Shown here piece after piece: positions 10,118-20,500 of a stretch of DNA of 64,000 bases. Positions within the stretch are counted from its first letter, which is position 1. Each line of letters starts with the position of its first letter. The stretch comes from Verrucomicrobiota bacterium (GTDB lineage Bacteria; Verrucomicrobiota; Lentisphaeria; JABSQK01; JAJFLO01). A program made the position numbers and the translations under genes. The stretch covers positions 1 to 64,000 of the forward strand of contig JAJFLO010000188.1 of NCBI GenBank assembly GCA_021772675.1, read 5' to 3'. The notes beneath the pieces were generated by a model that worked only from the letters and a program-made list of their open reading frames with translations, did no database searches and was not told the origin of the DNA.

Positions 10118-13100
10118 AATCGTACAAGAGATGAAGTCCAGAGTGAGAAAAACTTGCCGCAACGAACAAGTTGTGTTCCGACACCACAATCTCGTTTCTC
10201 AACAGAAAAAGAATGTTTGAAGAATCTTCTTTCTGATGGGCAAAAAGGACTATGGGTACTGCAAAAGACATATCCTGAAATGAGTACTTACAATATTCCT
10301 CTATGCTTTCGTATTTTTAAGAATTTAGACGTAGAGATTTTTAGACAAGCGTGTTGCGTTCTTTTGAAGCAATATCCCATACTCACATCCTCGTTCAAAG
10401 AAGATGATGGCGTTCTGTATCAGATCATGGATCCACTCGCATCACTTGTGATCGAGGATGAGATGCAAGAGGTGCCATCCGAATTTCAAAAGCTGCTTTT
10501 TATTCTTAATCAAAAAGCAAAAAAACCTTTCATCCTGGAAGAGGGGCCTTTATTACGAGTTCATCTCTTTTCTATCTCAGAGAATAAATCCATTGTACTT
10601 ATTGTCATTCATCATATAATTTTTGACGTACATTCTTCACCACTCTTGATTAAAACACTCCTGGATACCTATCAAGCATTGAGTCAAGGAAAGGAAGCTA
10701 TTTTGACTCCTCCGCCAGCTCGTTACCAGGACTTTGTTGTAGAACAGCAAAAAATACTGGAAAAAGAGGAACACCTTTCGTATTGGCAGCAGCAACTTTC
10801 CGGAACGTTGCCCACGCTGGATCTACCGACTGATCACCCTCGTTTTTCCTCCCAATCCTATCAAGGAAAAACCCATACCTCCCTCCTTTCTGCAGAAGAG
10901 AGTAAGCGAGTGAAACGTTTTTCAAAAGATAAATCGATAGATTTGTCAACCTTTTTTTTGTGTATTTTTAAGGGGCTGCTGCATCAATATACCGGCCAGG
11001 AGAATCTTATCGTTGGAATCTCCGTCGATGAACGAAGGAAAAAACAGTTTGATAAGCTGATTGGTTTTTTTATTAATATGGTTCCGGTCCGGAGTTATTG
11101 CATTGAAAATCAGTCATTTCTTCACTTCTCAAAAACAGTGCAAGCTACGCTCGCCAATGGATTCAGTCATAGTTACCCTTTCTCCGCCTTGGTTCGACAT
11201 TTCAATATTTCTGATGTAGAAAATACACCCATTTTTCAGGCAGCTTTTGAATATCAAGAATTTCTTTCATCGGCCAACTTGCGACGACTTCAGAGTGATT
11301 TTTCCCTGCCCATAGAATTTATTGAAGAAATCCATCAGGAAGGAGAATATGAGCTGGAACTGGAGGTGCAGGAGCAAAAACACGAATTTGTTCTCAACCT
11401 CAAATATAATTCCGGCTTATTCGATGATTCCACCATTGCCCGAATGATAGGGCATTATATGAAATTGCTTAGAGAGGTGACGGCAAACCCTAATTTGTGC
11501 TTAGGTGAGGTTCCTCTCCTCTCGGAAGAGGAGGAGAAAAAACTCCTTTTTGGTTGGAACGACACAGAAATTATGTATCCCGAAAAACAATGCGTTCATA
11601 TGTTATTTGAGAGCCAAGCTCAAACAACACCCAAGGCGATTGCCGCAGTGTTCGAAAACGAGCTGTTAACCTATGAAGAGCTGAACAAAAAAAGCACAAT
11701 CTTAGCGAAGTTTTTGCAAAAATCCGGAATTAGACCCGACAAACTAGTGGCGATCTGTGTTGAGCGATCCCTAGAGATGTTGGTTGGACTAATCGGAATT
11801 CTCAAAGCAGGAGCCGCCTATGTCCCATTGGATCCAGAGTATCCTGAGGAACGCCTGGCGTATATGCTGGAGGATAGCCAGGCTTCGATTGTTCTCACTG
11901 AATCTGCACTGATGGATAAGGTATCCGAATTAATAGGACAAGCGAAACCAACAGATCAAGGCAAGCAAGTTCATTGTATCGCTTTAGACACTGAATGGAA
12001 TGAAATTATAAAAGAGGCAGAGGGTCGAAAACGACTTCAGCGGAAGGTGAAACCTCACCACTTGGCCTATGTCATTTATACCTCCGGAAGTACTGGAAAA
12101 CCAAAGGGCGTAATGGTTCCTCATCAAGCTTTAACGAATTTTCTTATTTCTATGGGAAACCAGCCGGGACTACAAGCCAATGATAAACTGCTTGCGGTTA
12201 CAACCTACTGTTTTGATATCGCTGGTTTAGAACTCTATTTACCTTTGATCAAAGGGGCTATATGCCACATTTGTCATGCCGAAAAATTGAAAGATGCCGA
12301 AAAACTGAAGAATGAGATAAAACGTGTAAAACCAACCATCATGCAAGCCACCCCGGCTACTTGGACAATGCTCTTTAATGCCAATTGGACAAATGAAGAA
12401 AAAATAAAGATTCTCTGTGGTGGGGAAGAACTGCCGAAATCATTGAGTCATCATTTTATCAATACCGACACCGAGGCGTGGAATCTGTACGGTCCGACAG
12501 AGACGACTATATGGTCAACTGTTCACCGGATTACAGAAGCAGAGACCATCACTATTGGAAAACCGATTGCCAATACGCAAGTTTATATCGTCGATAATAA
12601 ATTACACCTCAAACCGATTGGCATTGCCGGTGAACTTTGTATTGCCGGCGCCGGATTAACTAAAGGTTATTTAAATCGACCGGAACTGACAGAAAAGAAA
12701 TTTGTGGATAATCCATTTTGTTCCGATGCAAAGCTTTATAAAACGGGAGATTTGGCTCGTTGGCTTGGGGATGGAACGATCGAGTTTATGGGACGGATAG
12801 ACCGGCAGGTCAAGATTCGGGGATTTCGAATTGAATTGGGAGAAATAGAAACGCAACTCAATCATCATCAAATGATTAAAGAAAGTGTTGTCCTGGCTAA
12901 AGAGCAAGAAGGCAGTAAGCAGCTCATTGCCTATTATGTTAGTAAAAAGCAAATTAATAAATCGGAACGTATTGATTCACAAGAATTAGGAAATTACTTA
13001 CGATCGATTTTGCCTGAGTATATGATACCGGCCTTCTTTATTCAGTTAGACAAAATGCCATTAACATCGAATGGCAAGTTTGATCGACTGGCATTAACAG

Positions 13101-16100
13101 AGCGAGAGGTGGTCATCACCCGAACCGAGAAAATATGCCAACCTCAATCAGAAGTGGAAGATAAGGTCCTAGCGATATGGAAGGGGGTCCTTCATGTTGA
13201 AGATATAGGTACTGAAGATCGTTTTTTTGATGTAGGCGGTAACTCTCTATTGGCCGTAACTGTAGCCGAAAAAATCAAGAAAGACCTTGATCGCGATTTT
13301 AATGTAACGAAACTTTTCAAGTACACCGATATTAAAAAAATTAGTAACTATATTACCAGTACCAGCTTGCAATCAACATCCCGGCACGTACTGAAAATCC
13401 AATCCTCAAGCGTCGGATCAGCTGTGAACGCTTACCGGCAGAAGAGAGCGCTATCATCCGTAGATGAAAAGAGAAACCAGGACCATAACCCTTTGGATTC
13501 CAACAACGCCCCTCAAAAAGATCTTCACTCCGATATGGACGACTCACCCATTGTGATTGTTGGCATGGCTGGAAAGTTCCCTATGGCTAACGACCTTCAT
13601 GCGTTTTGGAACAATCTTATCGAAGGCAAGAACTGTATTACAGAGATTCCTCGCGATCGTTGGGATTGGAAGGCCATTTACGGAAACCCCGCAAAGGAAA
13701 CCAATAAAACACAAATCAAGTGGGGTGGCTTTATCGAAGGAGTCCAAAAATTTGATCCTTTGTTCTTTGATATTTCTCCTCGAGAAGCAGAGCTTATGGA
13801 TCCCCAACAACGCCTATTAATGACGTACGCATGGCTCGCAATGGAAGATGCCGGTATCCCTCCCCTAACATTTTCACAACAGGCCACTGGCGTTTTTGTT
13901 GCGACAGCTCCCGGAGAATACCACAATTTTCTCTCTACGACTCCGGAAGACAATCCCTACAGGATAACCAGCGCCATGACGTCAATGATCCCGAATCGTA
14001 TTTCTTATGCGTTGGATTTATGCGGCCCCAGTGAATACTGTGAAACGGCTTGCTCTTCATCGCTCGTGGCGTTGCATCGTGCCATTCAAGCTCTTCATCG
14101 CCAGGAATGTAGCCAGGCCATTGTGGGCGCCGTCAATTTGCTCCTTTGTCCTAAGAAATTCATTGGTTACGAATCGATGGGGCTTCTGAGTCAGGAGAAT
14201 CATGTTAAATCCTTTCAGGCTAAGGCTAATGGGTACATTCGCTCCGAAGGGATTGGTGTGATAATCCTTAAACATTTGCAACAAGCCGTGAAGGATAAGG
14301 ACATAATTTATGCTTTGATTAAAGGCACGGGAGTTTTTCATGGCGGCAAAGGAATGTCATTAACTGCACCCAATAGTACTGGAATAAAAAGAGCGATGAT
14401 TCAAGCCTATCGGGCATCCGGAATTGATCCACAAACAGTGTCATATATCGAAGCCCATGGAACGGCTTCTCCACTCGGCGATAGCATCGAAATCGAGGCG
14501 TTGGAATCCGGGTATCACGAGCTTGTAGAGGCTTATCCTCATAAGAAAAGAACAAAACATCCTTGTCATCTGAGTAGTTTAAAACCCTGTATTGGGCATG
14601 GAGAAATCGTTTCCGGAATGGGGGCATTGATCAAAGTAGTCTCGGCAATACGACATCGAGTCATTCCAGGTATTCCCCGATTCACAACACTCCATGAACA
14701 TGTCTCACTTGACCAGAGTCCATTCACAATAAAGGCAGAAAATCAACCCTGGAAACCATTGAAAGGTACAGAGGGTAATCTTCCTCGTCGAGCCAGTATC
14801 AATAGTTATGGGTTTGGTGTAAACGCGCATATGGTTCTGGAAGAATATATCCCTCTGCAAGAAGAACCACTGCCTACATTTACCACACCCTCGCCTCAGA
14901 TTGTGATTTTCTCGGCAAAAGATTCCAATCGATTACAATCCATTGTTCGAAACATGCAATTATTTTTAGAAGGTCATCCCAAAATTTCCTTGCCCGATCT
15001 CGCCTATACTCTTCAAATAGGACGGGGAGCCATGAACAAACGTTTGGCCATTATTGCATCGTCATTAGACGAATTGTCTCAATGGTTAATGAACTATTCG
15101 TCGTTATCGACAGCTTCCAGGCAGAAACCGATTTTTATAGGCACTATCAAGGATGGAGTGAATGAGAAGAAGAAGAATGAAGCGCTCATGAAAGCTGCAT
15201 TCGAAAAGAGACATTTAGAGAAAATTGCTTCTCTCTGGGTGAAAGGAATTGATGTTTCATGGGAAGAATTACATCATGGCCAACCTGTACGGAGGATATC
15301 TCTACCCATTTTTCCATTTATAGAAAAGGCGTACTGGCTCCAGAATTCATCAAACTTAAAGAAAACGAATGCGTCACAACAAAAACAAGTTGCAATACAA
15401 AAGGGTAATATGAAAAAAAAGCGGATTTGTGTCGTGGGAGCAGGTCCCTCAGGCCTGGTTATGGCAAAGAGTTTGTTAGAAGAAGGGCACCAGCCAATTA
15501 TTTACGATGCACAGGATGCCTTAGGAGGCGTTTGGAATCTAAAAGCCCATAAATCCGTGGGAGCCTATAAAAAAACGCGATTTCAGAATTCAAAGGACAC
15601 CAGTTTCTTTTCTGACTTTTATCCGACTACAGGTAAAGGCATTTTTCTAGGCGTCGAGGAGGTTCGGGAATATTTGGCACAATATGCTCAAAAGTTTGAC
15701 TTATCTTCATCGATTCACTATCACTCTAAAATTCTTTCTGTCCACGAAGAAGGAAAGCAATGGACCGTTCGAATTCAACAAGAGGGACGACAATTTTCGG
15801 ATATATTTGATGGAATTGCACTCTGTCATGGGCGATATCGGGTGCCATTTCGTCCTTCAATAGAAGGATTGGATCAATTTCAAGGAGAAGTAATTCACTC
15901 CGGCCAGTATTACGACAATAAAATTTTTACAGGCAAACGAGTATTGGTGATTGGTAATGGAGTGAGCGGCATGGATATTGCCGAGGAGGCAACTCAAACG
16001 GCTGCAGAAGTCTTTTGGAGCATGCGATCTTTAAGATTCGTATTGCCCAGGATGGTTGGGTTTCTTCCTAATGATTTTGTATCACCATCAAATCTAATGA

Positions 16101-17158
16101 TGTCGGAATATACAAGAAGTATTAGGAACATTGAACAGTTAAAGGATTCCATGCCTGAGTATTATGCTTTGTTTCAAAAAAGCGGTCTCTTTCCTAGCCT
16201 GCAAGAGTTCAGGCAACATCCCTTCGTGCTTGTCAATGACGGCGCGATAAAGCAGGTGGCGGAAGGAAAAATTCAAACAATTGTTGGAGAAGTGGAACGA
16301 TTTGTAGACAACGGGTGCATTTTTTCCGGATCTCGGAAAACAATTGACGAATTAGATATGGTTGTGCTGTGCACTGGATATAAACCTTTATCGGTTTTTG
16401 ACTACGTTGAGGGTATATCTCCTCAACAAGATTTTGCTATGGGACTCTTTCACCATGAAAATCCAAGTATGGTGAATCCTTATGGTTTACAAGAAATCGG
16501 TACAATAGGGAGTTTTCCTTTTCTTGAAATGGTGGCTCGTTGGTACGCGCAGATCATGTCGGGCAATTATCAACTATCCCAAGAAGAATTAGAACATCGA
16601 GTAGATGTACATGATATCGTGTTGGCGCCTATTTCCAGTTTAATATTTGGTTTAAAATTAGGTTTGGTCCCAAAACCGGAAAAGGAATTTAAAGAGTTCT
16701 GGAAGATATTAAATATTCCATGCTTTCCCATGATTTATCGTATGCGCGGGCCTCATGCAGATCCCAAGGCGCAGGCTTCTCTTGCACGATGTCTTCAACG
16801 TTCCCTAATTCAAAATGACAAACAGGATCCGGAACTGGAAAAAATAAAATACAGACTGCTGGCTGGGCTGGATGATGAGGCATTGCAAGATTTATTGAGC
16901 AGGGAGGAAATAACAGAAAATGACTATCAAAATGCACAATCTCATCGCCACGACCCAATCATACTGAATTGGAACTCTCAATACATGAAAGTGAAAAGAA
17001 AACACTCCGAAGAAAGAACGAAGGCAACAGATGAAAAAATCACTTCTCTACACCCCCTAAAAGATGCACAATATAAAGAGTTATTCTCACAAGTTAAGCA
17101 AAAAAAATTGGACGCCTACGGTTTGATTAATGAATTAAGACTAATGGAGATTACATAA
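8018..17158 (+). CDS. Hybrid PKS/NRPS 1: MT-GNAT-C-A(Gly)-PCP-KS-flavin monooxygenase
   Basis: A 3046-residue initiating megasynthase. Domains: winged-helix plus SAM methyltransferase of the AprA MT1 type (1-500; GCGDG 279-283); GNAT-like domain (505-700); condensation domain (737-1165; HHIIFD from His865); adenylation domain (about 1185-1690; FDIAG from residue 1399, pocket D-I-L-Q-L-G-L-I-W-K, the glycine code); PCP (Ser1743); KS1 (1842-2280; Cys2012, His2147, His2194 all present); post-KS linker; FAD/NADPH monooxygenase (about 2465-2930; GAGPSG from 2474, FQGEVIHS from 2621, GNGVSG from 2646); helical tail to 3046. It would make an acyl starter, join it to glycine, add one malonyl unit and oxidise. 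No carrier domain lies between GNAT and C, and the KS-monooxygenase module ends without an ACP, which is supplied by the next protein two bases downstream. Confidence 0.95.
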   Translation: MLSKLNMYCHGYVAIPVIDACRKHGLFTILQPTKPTSFSTIVKKLKPNPGYLRIALHMLESLGWVSKNSKQAYILTSETESQEIPDKILELYRIPLEELLVQREQQNQLSRWIQELIVVWSVSPLRTHRLLEGSLLLPLLMSIRHGGYLEQKPIFKTLNKDLQSTLRIMFVHKKWCIEEKGKINLTALGTKLIGQLNVMAIAASYRPILAQIHELLFGNPAQVFQEAPNSKMSYVSRSMHSLASELQHKQELKDIEEQIISIFNKFPVKKQPKYIAHMGCGDGSFLERLYSAIRKRSKRGEVLQKSPLTLIGIDDKQTTLLEAEKSLADLPHITLLGDINDPEQLVSDLKAKGIYDTENILHVRYFLDCDFRYSTSKQASQISKELPITPEGNYVDYRGKSIFPKQIVKAWWNHLARWSRIINTHGLLLLQSHCSPTHVAYSYFEKAESLYYDTLHALSRRYLTDAEFFLVLAANVGLFTKQQPVRYPAALPFCRITISHLEKRDYTIRNADISDLNVLTHLEEGCWTPALQTSGADIVSRLTDYPQGQFVLEFNNQVVGVIYSQRIECKAVLQGVSGKKVFKLHKADGPIAQLLAINILPEMQHKNFDTQLLEFMLQRCSLTNGVESVVAVTRCKEYNIKSNLPLEDYIHTCNEQGRLVDPILRFHHQHGAKIEDIIPNYRSGDTQNKGCGVLVSYAIHNRTRDEVQSEKNLPQRTSCVPTPQSRFSTEKECLKNLLSDGQKGLWVLQKTYPEMSTYNIPLCFRIFKNLDVEIFRQACCVLLKQYPILTSSFKEDDGVLYQIMDPLASLVIEDEMQEVPSEFQKLLFILNQKAKKPFILEEGPLLRVHLFSISENKSIVLIVIHHIIFDVHSSPLLIKTLLDTYQALSQGKEAILTPPPARYQDFVVEQQKILEKEEHLSYWQQQLSGTLPTLDLPTDHPRFSSQSYQGKTHTSLLSAEESKRVKRFSKDKSIDLSTFFLCIFKGLLHQYTGQENLIVGISVDERRKKQFDKLIGFFINMVPVRSYCIENQSFLHFSKTVQATLANGFSHSYPFSALVRHFNISDVENTPIFQAAFEYQEFLSSANLRRLQSDFSLPIEFIEEIHQEGEYELELEVQEQKHEFVLNLKYNSGLFDDSTIARMIGHYMKLLREVTANPNLCLGEVPLLSEEEEKKLLFGWNDTEIMYPEKQCVHMLFESQAQTTPKAIAAVFENELLTYEELNKKSTILAKFLQKSGIRPDKLVAICVERSLEMLVGLIGILKAGAAYVPLDPEYPEERLAYMLEDSQASIVLTESALMDKVSELIGQAKPTDQGKQVHCIALDTEWNEIIKEAEGRKRLQRKVKPHHLAYVIYTSGSTGKPKGVMVPHQALTNFLISMGNQPGLQANDKLLAVTTYCFDIAGLELYLPLIKGAICHICHAEKLKDAEKLKNEIKRVKPTIMQATPATWTMLFNANWTNEEKIKILCGGEELPKSLSHHFINTDTEAWNLYGPTETTIWSTVHRITEAETITIGKPIANTQVYIVDNKLHLKPIGIAGELCIAGAGLTKGYLNRPELTEKKFVDNPFCSDAKLYKTGDLARWLGDGTIEFMGRIDRQVKIRGFRIELGEIETQLNHHQMIKESVVLAKEQEGSKQLIAYYVSKKQINKSERIDSQELGNYLRSILPEYMIPAFFIQLDKMPLTSNGKFDRLALTEREVVITRTEKICQPQSEVEDKVLAIWKGVLHVEDIGTEDRFFDVGGNSLLAVTVAEKIKKDLDRDFNVTKLFKYTDIKKISNYITSTSLQSTSRHVLKIQSSSVGSAVNAYRQKRALSSVDEKRNQDHNPLDSNNAPQKDLHSDMDDSPIVIVGMAGKFPMANDLHAFWNNLIEGKNCITEIPRDRWDWKAIYGNPAKETNKTQIKWGGFIEGVQKFDPLFFDISPREAELMDPQQRLLMTYAWLAMEDAGIPPLTFSQQATGVFVATAPGEYHNFLSTTPEDNPYRITSAMTSMIPNRISYALDLCGPSEYCETACSSSLVALHRAIQALHRQECSQAIVGAVNLLLCPKKFIGYESMGLLSQENHVKSFQAKANGYIRSEGIGVIILKHLQQAVKDKDIIYALIKGTGVFHGGKGMSLTAPNSTGIKRAMIQAYRASGIDPQTVSYIEAHGTASPLGDSIEIEALESGYHELVEAYPHKKRTKHPCHLSSLKPCIGHGEIVSGMGALIKVVSAIRHRVIPGIPRFTTLHEHVSLDQSPFTIKAENQPWKPLKGTEGNLPRRASINSYGFGVNAHMVLEEYIPLQEEPLPTFTTPSPQIVIFSAKDSNRLQSIVRNMQLFLEGHPKISLPDLAYTLQIGRGAMNKRLAIIASSLDELSQWLMNYSSLSTASRQKPIFIGTIKDGVNEKKKNEALMKAAFEKRHLEKIASLWVKGIDVSWEELHHGQPVRRISLPIFPFIEKAYWLQNSSNLKKTNASQQKQVAIQKGNMKKKRICVVGAGPSGLVMAKSLLEEGHQPIIYDAQDALGGVWNLKAHKSVGAYKKTRFQNSKDTSFFSDFYPTTGKGIFLGVEEVREYLAQYAQKFDLSSSIHYHSKILSVHEEGKQWTVRIQQEGRQFSDIFDGIALCHGRYRVPFRPSIEGLDQFQGEVIHSGQYYDNKIFTGKRVLVIGNGVSGMDIAEEATQTAAEVFWSMRSLRFVLPRMVGFLPNDFVSPSNLMMSEYTRSIRNIEQLKDSMPEYYALFQKSGLFPSLQEFRQHPFVLVNDGAIKQVAEGKIQTIVGEVERFVDNGCIFSGSRKTIDELDMVVLCTGYKPLSVFDYVEGISPQQDFAMGLFHHENPSMVNPYGLQEIGTIGSFPFLEMVARWYAQIMSGNYQLSQEELEHRVDVHDIVLAPISSLIFGLKLGLVPKPEKEFKEFWKILNIPCFPMIYRMRGPHADPKAQASLARCLQRSLIQNDKQDPELEKIKYRLLAGLDDEALQDLLSREEITENDYQNAQSHRHDPIILNWNSQYMKVKRKHSEERTKATDEKITSLHPLKDAQYKELFSQVKQKKLDAYGLINELRLMEIT
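10226..13360 (+). other. Module 1: NRPS C-A-PCP, glycine-specific
   Basis: Condensation core HHIIFD at residues 865-870 is intact. The A domain carries YTSGSTGKPKG (from 1354), LYGPTETT and NGKFDR. Its ten pocket residues, aligned by eye to GrsA, read DILQLGLIWK, the standard glycine signature in trans-AT hybrids. The carrier motif is GGNSLL with Ser1743. No epimerisation or N-methylation domain is present. Confidence 0.9.
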
Positions 17159-17540
17159 AGATGGCCAAGCTGGAAGAGATCATTCAAAAGATACAGGAAG
17201 GAGTGCTATCCGAAGAACAGGGTATGGCGATTTTCTCATCGTTGCATGAAACAATAAAAAAGGAAAATACTGGTCATACAATTTCCGGGAATGCGTTTCA
17301 AGGTCGCTTGAAAACCCTCATGGCTCAAATCCTAAAATTAAATCCGGAAGAGATTGAGCCGGAAAACAATTTAAGTGCGTATGGATTTAGCTCGGTCACA
17401 TTGACGGCATTCTCTCACAAGATCACCGAGGTTTATTCCGCGATTCGGTTGGATCCATCTGTCTTCATGGAACATGCAACGCTAAAAGACCTAAGTGCTT
17501 TTCTATACGATAGATACTCTGCTGTTTTTTCTCGCTCAAT
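13541..17540 (+). other. Module 2: KS1-flavin monooxygenase, split from its ACP
   Basis: KS1 has TACSSS, EAHGTAS and IGHGE, so it can elongate. A class B flavoprotein monooxygenase follows, with two dinucleotide-binding motifs and an FMO-type fingerprint (FxGxxxHxxxY; a Baeyer-Villiger enzyme usually has W plus P or D at the end). It could hydroxylate next to the glycine carbon or insert oxygen into the chain; sequence alone does not decide. The partner ACP (Ser78, AYGFSSV) opens the next protein. Confidence 0.8.
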
Positions 17541-20500
17541 ACAAAACAATGGCACGAAAAATACATCACCAGAAGCGTTTGAATTCGAAATAGACCTGTC
17601 TCTTCTTGAAAGCAAGACGCCTTCTTTGCCCAAAAAGGCAGAGTATTCAATAGAAGTAAAGGAAGAAAAGGACCGGGAGTTCCAGCCAAACCGTTCAGAA
17701 GAAATCGCCATTATCGGCATTGGCGGCAGGTTCCCCGGAGCTCAAAATACTCATGAATTCTGGAATAATTTAGTGCACAACAAATCCTGTATTTCGAAAA
17801 TTCCGCAAGATCGCTGGGATTGGAAAAAAATTTTCGGAGATCCCAACGAGACCAATAAAACGGATTGTTATCATGGTGCATTCATCGAGAACGTAGCACG
17901 TTTTGATCCATTCCATTTTAATATTTCGCCCAGAGAAGCCAAGCTGATGGATCCCCAACAAAGATTGCTTCTGGAAGCGACTTGGGAAACATTAGAAAAC
18001 GCTGGTTATTCTAAAGAATCATTATACGCCAAAAAGATAGGCCTATTTATTGGCGTCGAGAGGCAAGATTATCTTGAGGTGATCAGAGAATCCGGATATC
18101 CAATAGATGGTCATTTGAATACGGGCAATGCTCACGCCATGCTGGTGAACCGAATTGCCTATTTTTTTGGTTGGAAAGGGCCTGCTTTGGCGATTGATGC
18201 CGCGTGCGCCAGTTCCTTTGTCGCCATACACAAGGCTATCAATAGCATACAAAATGCCCAGGCAGAAATGGCGGTAGCGGGAGGGATCCATCTGTTACTG
18301 ACTCCAGGGGTATGCATTTACAACCGAAAATTGGGATTGTTTACCGGAGACGATCATGTCAAGCCTTTTGATAAGGACGCTTCCGGTCATTTCTTCGGAG
18401 ACGCTTTGGGGCTGGTATTTTTAAAACAACTTTCTTCAGCAATTAAGGATAGAGATACCATTTTCGGTGTTATTAAAGGTATGTCTGTCAGACATGGAGG
18501 GCAAGGCATGTTTTTGGAAGCGCCGAACGCTATATCCTTTAAGGAGGTTATTCAAGAAACGCTGGACCAAGCAAAGCTATGCCCGGATGACATCGATTAT
18601 ATTGAAGCTCAAGGAACAGGCAATCATTTAACAGACATTATGGAATTGAAAGCCTACCACAGTATTTTTTCAAATAAGTCAGGAAAACAGACTATGCTCA
18701 GCACGATTAAGGGTCATACTGGGCACTTTTCAGGAGCCTCAGGGGTCATTTCGTTAATAAAAGCTATTCTATCCTTGAAAAATAACCGGTTGATAAAAGT
18801 AAACCATTTGAAGAATCTTAATTGGAGCCCTGATGATGGAGAATTTTCCTGCAAGATTCTGGAGAATACCATAGACTGGAAACAAAAACAGCACAACGGG
18901 AGGCCGGTTTCCAGAAGAATCGGTATTCATAACTTTGGTTTTGGCGGCGTCAATGGACATATGATCTTAGAGGAATACATAGCTCCCCAAATTAAGAACG
19001 TCATTAAAAATAAAGAAGTGATTATTCTTTCTGCACGGACCAAAGAACAAATTGTCCTGTCAGCAGAGAGACTCTTAGACTATTTAAACACGGGAGTATA
19101 TGACTGTTACGGTATTAGCGACATTCAATTACGAGACATTGCTTATACACTTCAGGTGGGGCGGCAGCCAATGGAGGAACGGGTTATCTTTTGGGTCGAT
19201 ACTCTATCAGAATTAAAGGAAAAGTTAGCTCTTTGGGTCAAAGGCAATATGGATATTGAGTTCATTTGCCATGGAAATACTGAAGAGAGTAGAGAGGTGC
19301 TTCAATTTCTGTCAGATAGCGACTTCAAAGAGGTTGTTGAAAAATGGATTAAAAAGAGAAATTTTTGGCAATTAGGAAAATTATGGGTTAAAGGGTATAA
19401 GATAAATTGGAACCTTCTTCACGAAGAAACCAACACGCCTCAACGGATATGTCTGCCCACCTATCCGTTTACCCAGGATAGCTATTGGGTTCCGCCTCCG
19501 TCTAACAACCTCGGCGAGATCAGTCCATCTTCGTCTACAATTTTGACGAAACAAGGAACAAGAGGATATTTACACCCGTTGGTGCATGAGAATACGTCTA
19601 ATTTTAACGAGCAACGGTTTAGTTCTATGTTTACCGGACAGGAATTCTTCCTTGCAGATCGGGTCGTAAAAGGTAAAAATATTTTACCTGAGGCAGCCAC
19701 ACTTGAGATTGCGCGAGTTGCCGTGGAACAAGCAGTGGGAACAATAGATAGAGATCTGACGGCAATTTTCCTCAAAGATGTGGTGTGGGCGGAACCGATC
19801 GCTATTAACAGCCACGCAAAAGACGTCCATATTGGACTCTTTACACAGGAAAGTGGTGACATTCAATTTGAAATCTATACTCAACCGGACGATCCAAAAG
19901 AAGGGCTTACCGTCCATGCTCAGGGAGTAGCAATACTGAGCTCAACAAGTAAAGCTCCAATCTTGGATATCTCCGCAATAAAGGCTCAGTGCAATAAACA
20001 TAGCCTTAGCGCCGAGCAATGCTTTGAAACCTTTAGAATTATAGGCATTGACTATGGTCCTAGTTATCAAGGCATTGAAGGATTCTATATTGGACATCAA
20101 CAGGCGTTGGTAAACCTTTCCTTACCCCCTTCTGTTTCGGAATTTCACGATCAATTTATCCTGCATCCCTGTCTTATGGATTTGGCGATACAGGCCTCAA
20201 TTGGACTGTTGTCGGAGTTAAGTGAAACGTCTATAGAGCAAACCCTTCCATTGGCTCTTAAAGAATTACGTATTATGGGGGCATGCACTTCTTCTATGTG
20301 GGCTTGGATACGCTCCTCTGAGGAAAGCTCCCCGGAAGATAACGCCCGGAATCTCGATATTGATTTTTGTGATAACCAAGGAAATGCGGTCATCATTTTG
20401 CGGGGAATGATTTTTCAAGCGGGAGAAGTCCATCCTGCAACGGGAGTCGATAATTTGGCAGATATCAAATCAGCCATGCCTATAGAGGTAAAGGGCATGA

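Noticed and set aside
12212..12240. Alanine or other small residue for the first A domain
   Set aside because: The full ten-residue pocket read by eye fits the glycine code DILQLGLIWK at every position.
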